A stretch of 64,000 bases of DNA from NCBI RefSeq assembly GCF_001400735.1, contig NZ_LJPW01000064.1, forward strand, positions 1 through 64,000, in the 5' to 3' direction. The translations under genes and the position numbers were made by a program. Origin of the DNA: Pseudomonas caricapapayae. Its GTDB lineage: Bacteria > Pseudomonadota > Gammaproteobacteria > Pseudomonadales > Pseudomonadaceae. Shown piece after piece: positions 1 through 8,636 of the stretch. The notes beneath the pieces are model-generated. The model did no database searches. It was not told where the DNA came from and was given only the letters and a program-made list of their open reading frames with translations. Numbering within the stretch: the stretch's first letter is position 1; the number at the start of each line of letters is the position of its first letter.

Positions 1-2
1 AA

Positions 3-728
3 AAAGGCCTGCCTGTAGACAGACTGAAAAATTATCAGGCGCGATTCGAGCAGGGACTCTTCGCAGACTTGATCGTGGATGTGGAGGCAAGCCTCGCCAC
101 CTCACCTTTTTGGTTCGATGGTCAATACCTGATATGGAGTTGTCTTAATGCTCTGGGGGACGACGCTGCAAAGCAGGAAGTGGAAGCGCAATTTGCTGTG
201 CTCCTTAAAAGAATTCCAGAGGTCGTTCAACTTTATTTTAACGACGGTACACCTTTTGCCAATGCTCAAACGCTTCAGTGGATCTCGGCGCAGATCGTTC
301 CGCCTGCACCGCCTGTCCAGCGCACTTTTGATATTGGCTCACGGCAAACTTCGCCGGAGTGGGATTCTGCCTATGAAGAACTCCTTCCGACGTTGCAGGA
401 CAATGGTTTAAAGGCCGTCGTCCAGGTACTGACGCAGCGAATGAGCAATGCCAAGGGCGGTCGGGAGATGTTTTTCTGGAAATTGTGTCTGGCACGGATG
501 TGTCATCAGGCAAAAAAATACGAGCTTGCCAGTATTCAACTCGAGTTCCTTGATCGGGAACTTCAAACGTCAGGTTTGAATGCGTGGGAACCTTTGATTT
601 TTCTTGATGTATTACGCTTGCTGCATAACTGCTACGAACAGATTCCTCAAAACAGCAGGTCAGCGCTGCGTAAAGAGGAGGTGTATCAAAGGTTGTGTCA
701 CTACGATCTTGAAGGTTTGATTGCCTAG
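3..728 (+). CDS. tssA: Type VI secretion protein TssA, C-terminal part (5' end outside window)
   Basis: The reading frame is open from the first bases of the window, so the gene starts upstream and only about 241 residues of its C-terminal part are visible. The segment resembles the C-terminal region of the VasJ/VCA0119-type TssA proteins, with the pattern around FWFDGQYLIWSCLNALG followed by alternating helices. TssA binds the baseplate and membrane complex and guides sheath and tube polymerisation. It is the first visible gene of the cluster and lies 36 bp before tssB. The TTG at 69 is an internal codon, not a start. Family is fairly clear; the exact TssA subclass cannot be settled without the N-terminal domain. 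Confidence 0.85.
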   Translation, partial: KGLPVDRLKNYQARFEQGLFADLIVDVEASLATSPFWFDGQYLIWSCLNALGDDAAKQEVEAQFAVLLKRIPEVVQLYFNDGTPFANAQTLQWISAQIVPPAPPVQRTFDIGSRQTSPEWDSAYEELLPTLQDNGLKAVVQVLTQRMSNAKGGREMFFWKLCLARMCHQAKKYELASIQLEFLDRELQTSGLNAWEPLIFLDVLRLLHNCYEQIPQNSRSALRKEEVYQRLCHYDLEGLIA

Positions 729-764
729 TCAGTTTAACGTCCGAATTAATCGAGAGGAAATAAG

Positions 765-1271
765 ATGGCCAGAGAAGGCTCTGTTGCGCCTAAAGAACGG
801 ATAAATGTCACATTCAAACCAGCCATCGGAGGCGTGCAGGAGGAGATAGAATTACCGCTGAAGCTTCTGGTTTTAGGCGACTTTATACAGCGCGCTGATG
901 AACGAAAACTGGAAAACCGTAAGTCGATCAATATCGACAAGCATAATTTCGATGACGTGATGGCCAAGCAAGAGCTGAAACTTTCATTGGCAGTGCCTAA
1001 TCGTTTGCAGGTTGACAGCGAGGTCGACGACCTGACTGTCAGCATCAAGGTGGCCTCAATGAAAGACTTCAATCCGGCCAGTCTTGTCGAGCAAATTCCT
1101 GAGCTGAAAAAGTTGATGGAGCTGCGCAATGCACTGATAGCGCTCAAGGGCCCTCTCGGTAATACGCCTGCCTTTCGCAAGGCAATCGAAAAAGTCCTTG
1201 TCGACAAGGATTCGCATAGCCGGGTACTGGATGAGTTGGGTCTCGGCGCAGTAGAACAACCGTTACGTTGA
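765..1271 (+). CDS. tssB: Type VI secretion sheath small subunit TssB (VipA)
   Basis: A 168-residue protein of the usual TssB length. It has the family start (basic leader, then V-T-F with a hydrophobic strand near residues 10-35) and the LPLKLLVLGDF segment. TssB pairs with TssC to form the contractile cytoplasmic sheath that propels the Hcp tube. An SD-like GAGAGGAAA lies just upstream of the ATG. It is followed 23 bp later by tssC, the invariant tssB-tssC order of T6SS clusters. Confidence 0.97.
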   Translation: MAREGSVAPKERINVTFKPAIGGVQEEIELPLKLLVLGDFIQRADERKLENRKSINIDKHNFDDVMAKQELKLSLAVPNRLQVDSEVDDLTVSIKVASMKDFNPASLVEQIPELKKLMELRNALIALKGPLGNTPAFRKAIEKVLVDKDSHSRVLDELGLGAVEQPLR

Positions 1272-1294
1272 TCGTACTTTCAGGAAGTTAGTGT

Positions 1295-2770
1295 ATGACC
1301 ACCCATGCTATACAACAAGGCAGTGTCAGCGAAGCTCAACACGGGATACTTGACCAGATCATCGCAGAGACCAGATTGAGCCCGGATGACGAGGCCTACG
1401 ATATCGCCAAGCGTGGAGTTGCCGCTTTTATCGAAGAGCTGCTTAAACCGCACAATCGCAACGAGCCGGTAAAGAAAGCTTTGGTTGATCGGATGATTAC
1501 GGAAATTGACACCAAACTGGGTCGTCAGATGGACGAGATTATCCATCACGCAGAATTTCAAGCGTTGGAGGCGTCCTGGCGTGGGTTACAGCTACTGATT
1601 GATCGAACCGATTTTCGAGAAAATATCAAAATCGAGTTATTGAGCGTCTCCAAACGAGATCTCCTGGACGACTTCGAGGACTCCCCCGAAGTCGTTCAGT
1701 CTGGCCTCTATAAACACGTCTACACCGCTGAATACGGTCAGTTTGGCGGCAATCCCGTTGGCGCAATCATCGCCAACTATTTCTTTTCGCCAAGTGCCCC
1801 AGATGTCAAAACCATGCAATACGTTTCAAGCGTTGCCTGCATGGCGCATGCCCCCTTTATCGCCGCTGCGGGTGCCGATTTTTTCGGTCTTGAGCATTTC
1901 ACCGGCATGCCTGACCTCAAGGACCTGAGAGATCATTTCGAGGGACCTCAGTTCGCCAAATGGCAAAGCTTTCGGCAGCAAGAAGACGCTCGATATCTTG
2001 CATTGACGGTGCCACGCTTTCTCTTGCGCAGCCCTTACGAGCCAGAGGAAAACCCCGTAAAAACGTTTGCCTACAAAGAAAACGTCACGAATAGCCATGA
2101 GTGCTATCTATGGGGTAACACGGCCTATGCGTTCGCGACGAAGCTGACAGACAGTTTCGCCAAGTTTCGTTGGTGTCCCAACGTTATCGGACCATTGAGC
2201 GGCGGAGCAGTTGAAGACCTTCCTCTACACCGCTTTCAGAGCATGGGTGAAGTCGAGACCAAGATTCCGACGGAGGTTCTGGTCTCTGATCGCCGTGAAT
2301 ACGAACTCGCAGAGGAGGGATTTATTGCGTTGAGCATGCGCAAAGGAAGCGATAACGCCGCCTTCTTTTCCGCCAGCTCGGTGCAAAAGCCCAAGTTATT
2401 TGGCAACCATCCGGAGGGTAAGCTAGCCGAGCTGAATTACAAGCTGGGAACCCAACTGCCCTACATGATGATTGTCAACCGCCTCGCCCACTACCTCAAG
2501 GTGCTGCAGCGAGAGCAGATCGGGTCCTGGAAAGAGCGAGCGGATCTGGAAAATCAACTTAATAAATGGATCCGTCAATATATTGCGGACCAGGAAAATC
2601 CAAGCTCAGAAGTGCGAGGAAGGCGCCCGTTACGTTCAGCGCAGATCGTCGTCAGTGACGTGGAAGGTGATCCAGGCTGGTACCGCGTCAGTTTGAATGT
2701 CCGCCCCCATTTCAAATACATGGGTGCTGATTTTACGCTGTCTCTGGTCGGGAAGATGGAGAAGGAATAA
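1295..2770 (+). CDS. tssC: Type VI secretion sheath large subunit TssC (VipB)
   Basis: 491 residues, the normal TssC length. Diagnostic parts are the ALEASWRGLQLL segment near residue 90, the central sheath-core region, and the C-terminal stretch ending in FTLSLVGKMEKE. TssC forms the sheath with TssB and is extracted and disassembled by ClpV after contraction. The gene lies 23 bp after tssB and 8 bp before tssE, so translation is probably coupled within one transcript. No anomaly in length or motifs. Confidence 0.98.
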   Translation: MTTHAIQQGSVSEAQHGILDQIIAETRLSPDDEAYDIAKRGVAAFIEELLKPHNRNEPVKKALVDRMITEIDTKLGRQMDEIIHHAEFQALEASWRGLQLLIDRTDFRENIKIELLSVSKRDLLDDFEDSPEVVQSGLYKHVYTAEYGQFGGNPVGAIIANYFFSPSAPDVKTMQYVSSVACMAHAPFIAAAGADFFGLEHFTGMPDLKDLRDHFEGPQFAKWQSFRQQEDARYLALTVPRFLLRSPYEPEENPVKTFAYKENVTNSHECYLWGNTAYAFATKLTDSFAKFRWCPNVIGPLSGGAVEDLPLHRFQSMGEVETKIPTEVLVSDRREYELAEEGFIALSMRKGSDNAAFFSASSVQKPKLFGNHPEGKLAELNYKLGTQLPYMMIVNRLAHYLKVLQREQIGSWKERADLENQLNKWIRQYIADQENPSSEVRGRRPLRSAQIVVSDVEGDPGWYRVSLNVRPHFKYMGADFTLSLVGKMEKE

Positions 2771-2778
2771 ACAGCCCT

Positions 2779-3186
2779 ATGAGACCCCTAGAAAGCCTTT
2801 TTCAACGCCTTGTCGGGGAGACGGTACGGTTGCCAGGATGTACTGAGGAAGAACAGTTAATGACGTCGATAGCGACACATTTATCGAACGTGCTGGCTAC
2901 CCGTGCAGGAAGTGTGAAAATGCTGCCTGATTATGGCTTGCCTGACTTGAATAATATGAATATGAGCGCTCACGAGACATTGAAGCAGTCGCGGGCTGCC
3001 ATCGAGAAAACTATCAGGGCCTATGAACCTCGTTTGTCAGAGGTTTATGTTATGTCTGACGAGCACTCGGAGAACATATTAAGTCTGCAGTTTTCTATTC
3101 GCGCAATTGTAAAGTCTGGCGAAATTAAAAAAGCTGCCCGGTTCACTGCTGTTGTCAGCGGCGCTGGAAAGGTGAGTGTGAGTTGA
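2779..3186 (+). CDS. tssE: Type VI secretion baseplate protein TssE (gp25-like)
   Basis: 135 residues, matching the gpW/gp25 lysozyme-like baseplate family. It has the typical beginning RPLESLFQRL and the middle segment LPDYGLPDLNN, both conserved in TssE. The protein is a wedge component that starts sheath assembly with TssF, TssG and TssK. It begins 8 bp after tssC. The following gap of 87 bp before tssF is the widest inside the cluster and contains a strong hairpin (3212-3238). Confidence 0.95.
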   Translation: MRPLESLFQRLVGETVRLPGCTEEEQLMTSIATHLSNVLATRAGSVKMLPDYGLPDLNNMNMSAHETLKQSRAAIEKTIRAYEPRLSEVYVMSDEHSENILSLQFSIRAIVKSGEIKKAARFTAVVSGAGKVSVS

Positions 3187-3211
3187 GGTCGTAAATGTTA
3201 TCTCGAATCAG

Positions 3212-3238
3212 CCGTTTTCGGGTTCTACCTGAAAACGG
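3212..3238 (+). terminator. Strong intercistronic hairpin between tssE and tssF
   Basis: A 12-bp stem (arms 3212-3223 and 3227-3238, one G-U pair) closes a 3-base loop. The 3' side is followed by only three T residues, so it is a weak intrinsic terminator, or an RNA-processing or stability element. It is the only such structure seen between adjacent genes of the secretion operon. It could reduce expression of the downstream baseplate, ATPase and membrane genes relative to the abundant sheath subunits. Confidence 0.6.
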
Positions 3239-3273
3239 TTTGCCATTCATGAAAAAGTTCTGGTAGGTGAAGC

Positions 3274-5061
3274 GTGTCATTTAATCATTATTATCATGAG
3301 GAGCTGATGGCGCTTCGTCAGTCGGGACGACAGTTCTCTGAGCGCAATCCGGCATTAGCGTCCTTTTTAGGACAGACAGGTCAGGATCCCGATGTTGAGC
3401 GCTTACTTGAAGGATTTGCTTTCCTGACAGGACGTTTGCGTCAAAAGCTCGACGACGGTTTACCTGAACTGACTCATTCGCTTATGCAATTGTTATGGCC
3501 CAACTACATGAGGCCGATGCCTGCGGTGAGTATGTTGCAATTCGATCCGCTGTTGGCTTCGGGGGAGGGTATAACGGTGAAGCGTCATACGCCGGTAGAA
3601 AGTGAGCCTGTCAACGGGCTGGCGTGTCAATTTCGCACCTGTTTCTCAACGGACATCCTACCACTGAGGCTAGCACGTGTTTCTTGCCCGGTTAGCGGGG
3701 AGGCGGCGACATTGGTGTTGTCTCTCGAAATGACAGGTGAGGGGCACTTGGGGGCGCTCGAGCTGAACACACTACGTCTGCACTTTGCAGGTGATCGCGC
3801 TATCAGCCAGCTGCTGTATCTCGGCCTCATGCGTAAATTGAAAAGCGTCAAGGTATTACTGCTGGATGAGCAGGGCTCCCCGCTTTTGAAACGTGATGGC
3901 ACATTGCACGAATTGAGTATTTCGGCAGATCAGGTGCAGCCAGTGGGTTTTGCAGAAGAAGAATCATTGATTCCTTATCCGCTGAACACTTTTCGGGGTT
4001 ACCGCTACCTGCAAGAATACTTTTGTTTTCCGGATAAATTCCTTTTTTCTGATATCAGTGGCCTGCAGATTATCAGGTCAGTGAACGAAGCTCAGCTGAA
4101 AAAATCTCGCGGCTTTCAACTTGTCTTTGAAATGCACGGCGAGGATATGCAGCACCTTAGGCCGACGGTCGAGCATATAAAGTTATATTGCACGCCCGTG
4201 GTCAATCTGTTCAAACAGGATGCGCTGCCCATTTTGGCCGATGGACGACAGGATGAATATCTACTGATACCTGCGCACTATGGTCATGAGGGCTGTGGGG
4301 TATATTCGGTTGATGACGTCAGCGGATGGCAGCCAGGCGGCAGGGGCTATCAGAATTATGTGCCCTTTGAATCGTTTGAACACGACCCGGCTGTCGATGT
4401 TCAAAGCAGCTCCCCTTACTATAGTGTGCGTCATCGTGACGCCATCGCGCACGATGGTCTTGATACATTTCTGAGTTTCGATACGCGTGGCGATCGTGAC
4501 GATGAAACGATTTCGATTGTATTGACCTGCACCAACAATAACCTCCCGCAACAGATTCGCGCAGGTGGGATATGCAAGCCGTGCGAGGGCACCCCTGACT
4601 TGCTGCGATTCAGAAATATTACACCTGCGACGAAAAGCTATTCGCCTCCCATTGGCAAAGACTTTCTATGGCGTGTCATCAGTAACATGTCTTTGAATTA
4701 TCTTTCCCTGGCGAGTATTGAAGCGTTAAAGGTCATTCTCGAGACTTATGATCTGCCGCGGTATTACGACAAGCGCGCAGAGAAGGTCAGCCAGCGTTTG
4801 TTGAATGGGCTCAAGTCCATCCGGCACCAGCCTGTAGATCGGTTACATCATGGGCGCCCTGTGCGAGGGGTCAATACCGAGCTTCTTATTTCACCCGACG
4901 GTCTCGCAGACGAAGCCGGTCTGTTTCTTTTTGCTTCAGTCCTCAACGAATTTTTTGCGCTATATGCCAGCTTGAATTCTTTCCATGAACTGCACGTGAA
5001 AACCGCTCAGGGAGGTGGCTACGAATGGACGCCACGTATGGGACAGCAGCCGCTGCTCTGA
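3274..5061 (+). CDS. tssF: Type VI secretion baseplate protein TssF
   Basis: 595 residues, the usual TssF size. The N-terminus SFNHYYHEELMALRQSGRQF is the family signature and fixes the GTG at 3274 as the start, with GGTG a few bases upstream. The segment GRLRQKLDDGLPELT and the LLWPNYMRPMPA block around residue 75 are also typical. TssF forms the baseplate wedge with two TssG copies and TssE. The gene overlaps tssG by 37 bp, which suggests coupled synthesis of the two partners. Confidence 0.97.
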   Translation: MSFNHYYHEELMALRQSGRQFSERNPALASFLGQTGQDPDVERLLEGFAFLTGRLRQKLDDGLPELTHSLMQLLWPNYMRPMPAVSMLQFDPLLASGEGITVKRHTPVESEPVNGLACQFRTCFSTDILPLRLARVSCPVSGEAATLVLSLEMTGEGHLGALELNTLRLHFAGDRAISQLLYLGLMRKLKSVKVLLLDEQGSPLLKRDGTLHELSISADQVQPVGFAEEESLIPYPLNTFRGYRYLQEYFCFPDKFLFSDISGLQIIRSVNEAQLKKSRGFQLVFEMHGEDMQHLRPTVEHIKLYCTPVVNLFKQDALPILADGRQDEYLLIPAHYGHEGCGVYSVDDVSGWQPGGRGYQNYVPFESFEHDPAVDVQSSSPYYSVRHRDAIAHDGLDTFLSFDTRGDRDDETISIVLTCTNNNLPQQIRAGGICKPCEGTPDLLRFRNITPATKSYSPPIGKDFLWRVISNMSLNYLSLASIEALKVILETYDLPRYYDKRAEKVSQRLLNGLKSIRHQPVDRLHHGRPVRGVNTELLISPDGLADEAGLFLFASVLNEFFALYASLNSFHELHVKTAQGGGYEWTPRMGQQPLL

Positions 5062-6044
5062 CCACACTCAGCCAGCACATACGCGAGTATTCGGTTTATC
5101 AGGCGATACCTCTAATCCTCGGGGTTTTACGTGAAGTTCACCCGAATGCCAGCGATGAGCAACTGCACGCCTTTCTTGAACTACGGGCACATCCAAGTCT
5201 TGGATTTCCGTGTAGCGACATTGATGGCCTGGATTTTTTTTATGAGCACGCTGAGCTGTATGTCCGGCTGTATCTCAACGTGATGGGCCTGGTCGGGTCT
5301 GCCTCACCGCTACCGGCCTTTTATGCCGAGCAGGCTTTGGGGGAGCGGGACAAGCCTAATACCACACGGGATTTCCTGGATATTTTTAATCAGCGTCTGC
5401 AAAAACTGATGCTGCCTGTCTGGCGTAAGTATCGCTATCACGCTGTGTTCGCCAGTGGCGCTACAGATCCTTTTTCCGAACATCTTTTTGCATTGATCGG
5501 GTTACACGGCGAGCGTATTCGCGAGACCACCGAATTGAACTGGAAGCGGCTATTGCCCTATCTGGGACTGTTGAGCCTGCGTGCCCATTCTGCCGCGCTG
5601 ATCGAGTCGGTGCTTCGTTACTACTTCAAGCATGCTCAGTTGTTCATCGAACAATGTGTCGAGCGAACGATTGAGGTCAGCAGCGCTCAGCGTTGTAGCC
5701 TCGGAAAAGCCAATCACCAGCTAGGACGGAATGTGGTGTTGGGGCTTCGGGTTCCCGACCGGGGCGGCAAGTTTCGCATTCATATAAAACAGCTCGATTG
5801 GGCGCGCTTCCACGAGTTTCTACCCTCCGGCTCGAGTTACCGGGCGCTAGGTGCACTTGTCCGCTTCGCGTTACGCGACCCTCTGGATTATGACGTTTGC
5901 CTTGAGCTTCTGAAAGCGGATATCCGGGATCTACGCATTGGTGAGTTGAACACCTGTCACCTGGGCTGGACCAGTTGGCTCGGGCGAGAGCATGCCCTGG
6001 GTCTGATGATGCTCAACAGACCGATTCATAAGGACTATTCATGA
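5025..6044 (+). CDS. tssG: Type VI secretion baseplate protein TssG
   Basis: 339 residues, a normal TssG length. Recognised from its order in the cluster, from the HPSLGFP segment near residue 62 and the NLMGLVG-type segment (here LNVMGLVGSASPLP) near residue 90, and from the C-terminal THLGWTSWLG-like block. The ATG at 5025 lies inside tssF and is preceded by GGGAGGTG, a good ribosome-binding site, so the 37-bp overlap is probably real. TssG makes the inner scaffold of the baseplate wedge. Its TGA overlaps the tssH ATG. Confidence 0.95.
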   Translation: MDATYGTAAAALTTLSQHIREYSVYQAIPLILGVLREVHPNASDEQLHAFLELRAHPSLGFPCSDIDGLDFFYEHAELYVRLYLNVMGLVGSASPLPAFYAEQALGERDKPNTTRDFLDIFNQRLQKLMLPVWRKYRYHAVFASGATDPFSEHLFALIGLHGERIRETTELNWKRLLPYLGLLSLRAHSAALIESVLRYYFKHAQLFIEQCVERTIEVSSAQRCSLGKANHQLGRNVVLGLRVPDRGGKFRIHIKQLDWARFHEFLPSGSSYRALGALVRFALRDPLDYDVCLELLKADIRDLRIGELNTCHLGWTSWLGREHALGLMMLNRPIHKDYS

Positions 6045-8635
6045 TCGATGTAGACCTGCAGCAACTTGTCAAAGCCCTTGATGGCCCAACACACAAAGAA
6101 CTTGAGGGAACCGCCGAGCGCTGCGTTTACAGAGGCAGCAGCAAGATTCTGGTTGAGGATCTGTTGCTTGCTCTGTTGGAGCGGCCCGATGGAATGCTTG
6201 CATGTGCGCTACTGGACGCCAATGTTGCGCCTGACGAATTTGCAGGCTTTCTCCGTCCGCCAGTCGAGCACCATGCGCTCCTTAACCCGGTCTTTTCTGC
6301 CGAGCTTGTGCAGTGGCTCCAGGATGCGCTGTTGATCTCCAATCTGGATTTGGGCAAAAACATTATTGACCAGGCTGCGCTGATTCTCGCCTTGCTGCGT
6401 AACCCTTTGCGCTATGCGGACCGTCCATACCAGCCGTTATTGAGAAAGATCAATATTGAACGCTTCCGCGATTACGCCCTCGCCGAGCAGGTGACGGACG
6501 TAGCGAAGCCAGTGGTGAATCAAGGTGATTCGTTTCTCGAACGCTTCACTCATAATCTGACACAGCAGGCCAGAGAAGGCCTGATTGATCCGGTGCTGTG
6601 CCGTGATGACTGTCTGCGCCAGATGGTCGATATCCTGGCTCGCAGACGCAAGAACAATCCGATTGTGGTGGGGGAGGCGGGTGTCGGCAAAACCGCAGTT
6701 GTCGAAGGCCTGGCGCTGAAAATCGCGCAGGGTGAAGTCCCCGATCTTTTGAAGAATGTCGAGTTGCTGTCTCTGGATATGGGGTTGCTTCAGGCAGGCG
6801 CCAGTATCAAAGGAGAATTCGAGCGTCGCCTGAAGGGTGTCATTGAGGAGGTACGTTCTTCGTCCAGATCCGTCATTCTGTTCATTGATGAGGCCCATAC
6901 ACTCATCGGAGCCGGTGTGCAGGCTGGAGGATCAGATGCAGCCAATCTATTAAAGCCGGCATTGGCTCGAGGGGAGCTGCGAACCATTGCTGCGACGACA
7001 TGGGCCGAGTACAGAAGATACTTTGAAAAAGATCCGGCGCTTGCGCGTCGTTTTCAACCCATACGCGTACTGGAACCTACAGTAGAGCAGGCCATCACCA
7101 TTCTGCGCGGGATAGCCCCGTTATACGAACGCAGCCATGGTGTCTATTTGCGCGATGACGCTGTAGTTGCCGCAGCCCGCCTTTCGGCACGTTATCTCTC
7201 CGGGCGTCAGTTGCCGGACAAGGCAGTCGATCTGCTTGATACAGCCTGCGCTCGTGTGCGAATCGGTCTGGCTGCCGTGCCTGAACGTCTTGAGCATTTG
7301 CGAGGTGAGCTTGCTCGGCAACGAAGGCATTTTGAGGCAATACGGCGTGATGCCGATGCCGGACTCACGGTTGATAGCAATGTAGTGGATTCACTTGCTT
7401 CTGACCTGACACGGATTCAGAGCGAGACAGTTGCGCTGGAGTGCAAGTGGACTGATGAACGGGTCGCTGTCGAGCGGCTTCTTGGTCTGCGCAGTCAACT
7501 GGCTGATAGGGCAGTGCAGCAGGCCGGCGAGGGCAGTGACACCCAATCCACGCACGCGTTGGAGCTCGAGTTGACCACGGTTCGAAAGGCCCTGTTCGAT
7601 ACTAAGATCAATGACCGTCTGGTGAGTTTTGAAGTCTGTCCCAGGCTGATCGCAGAAGTGGTAAGTGCCTGGACGGGGATACCGGTGTCGCGGTTGGCTC
7701 AGGAGCACAGTGAAGGAATTGACTGCTTCTCCTCAGCGCTGCGTTTGCGCATCAGAGGACAGGAGCAGGCGATGCAGACCATTGAACAATCGGTAAGGGC
7801 ATCGGCTGCCGGTCTGAACACACCGGGTGCTCCCACCGGAGTCTTTCTTCTGGTTGGCCCTAGTGGTGTCGGCAAGACTGAAACGGCCATTGTTCTGGCT
7901 GATCTGCTGTACGGCGGCGAGCGGTTTCTGACCACGATCAACATGTCCGAGTTTCAGGAAAAACACACCGTCTCCCGTTTGATCGGAGCACCGCCGGGCT
8001 ACGTCGGTTATGGCGAGGGAGGCATGTTGACTGATGCTGTTCGACAGAAGCCCTACTCGGTGATTCTGCTTGATGAAGTGGAGAAGGCGGACCCGGATGT
8101 AATGAACCTTTTTTATCAAATCTTCGATAAAGGTGTAGCCAACGACGGAGAGGGCCGGGAAATCAATTTTCGCAACACGCTCATTCTGATGACCTCCAAC
8201 CTTGGCGCTGATTTGATCCATGCCAGTTGCCACGAGAACAGGTGTCTGGATGCCAGAGAACTGGCAATGCAACTCAAGCCGATATTGAGCGCACATTTCA
8301 AACCGGCATTGCTGGCAAGGATGCGCGTGGTGCCCTATTACCCCGTCACTGGAGTAGCGCTTCGCGAACTGGTCGAGCTGAAGCTGATTCGTCTCGGAGA
8401 GAAACTTGAATCCAGGGGCCTGACTTTCAGCTACTCGCCTGATCTGGCTTGTCATCTGGCTGAGCATTGCACTCAAGGCGACAGCGGTGCCCGACTTATC
8501 GATCAGTTACTCGAGTCCCGATTGACCCCGTTGATAGCAGATCGATTGCTCAGCACCATAAACAGTGGTGATCCCGTCTACAGGGTTCATGCGACGCTCG
8601 GCAGCTCGGGCGCAATTGTCTGTGAGTTCGAATAA
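6041..8635 (+). CDS. tssH: Type VI secretion AAA+ ATPase TssH (ClpV)
   Basis: 864 residues, the ClpV length. It has an N-terminal Clp-N-like domain (about 1-150), a first AAA+ module with Walker A GEAGVGKT near residue 211 and Walker B with LFIDEAH, a coiled middle domain (about 400-500), and a second AAA+ module with GPSGVGKT near residue 606 and the pore-type GAPPGYVGYGEGG segment. ClpV unfolds contracted TssB/TssC sheaths so that the subunits can be reused. ATG and the tssG stop share ATGA, implying coupled translation. No catalytic residue is obviously missing. Confidence 0.97.
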   Translation: MIDVDLQQLVKALDGPTHKELEGTAERCVYRGSSKILVEDLLLALLERPDGMLACALLDANVAPDEFAGFLRPPVEHHALLNPVFSAELVQWLQDALLISNLDLGKNIIDQAALILALLRNPLRYADRPYQPLLRKINIERFRDYALAEQVTDVAKPVVNQGDSFLERFTHNLTQQAREGLIDPVLCRDDCLRQMVDILARRRKNNPIVVGEAGVGKTAVVEGLALKIAQGEVPDLLKNVELLSLDMGLLQAGASIKGEFERRLKGVIEEVRSSSRSVILFIDEAHTLIGAGVQAGGSDAANLLKPALARGELRTIAATTWAEYRRYFEKDPALARRFQPIRVLEPTVEQAITILRGIAPLYERSHGVYLRDDAVVAAARLSARYLSGRQLPDKAVDLLDTACARVRIGLAAVPERLEHLRGELARQRRHFEAIRRDADAGLTVDSNVVDSLASDLTRIQSETVALECKWTDERVAVERLLGLRSQLADRAVQQAGEGSDTQSTHALELELTTVRKALFDTKINDRLVSFEVCPRLIAEVVSAWTGIPVSRLAQEHSEGIDCFSSALRLRIRGQEQAMQTIEQSVRASAAGLNTPGAPTGVFLLVGPSGVGKTETAIVLADLLYGGERFLTTINMSEFQEKHTVSRLIGAPPGYVGYGEGGMLTDAVRQKPYSVILLDEVEKADPDVMNLFYQIFDKGVANDGEGREINFRNTLILMTSNLGADLIHASCHENRCLDARELAMQLKPILSAHFKPALLARMRVVPYYPVTGVALRELVELKLIRLGEKLESRGLTFSYSPDLACHLAEHCTQGDSGARLIDQLLESRLTPLIADRLLSTINSGDPVYRVHATLGSSGAIVCEFE

Positions 8636-8636
8636 A

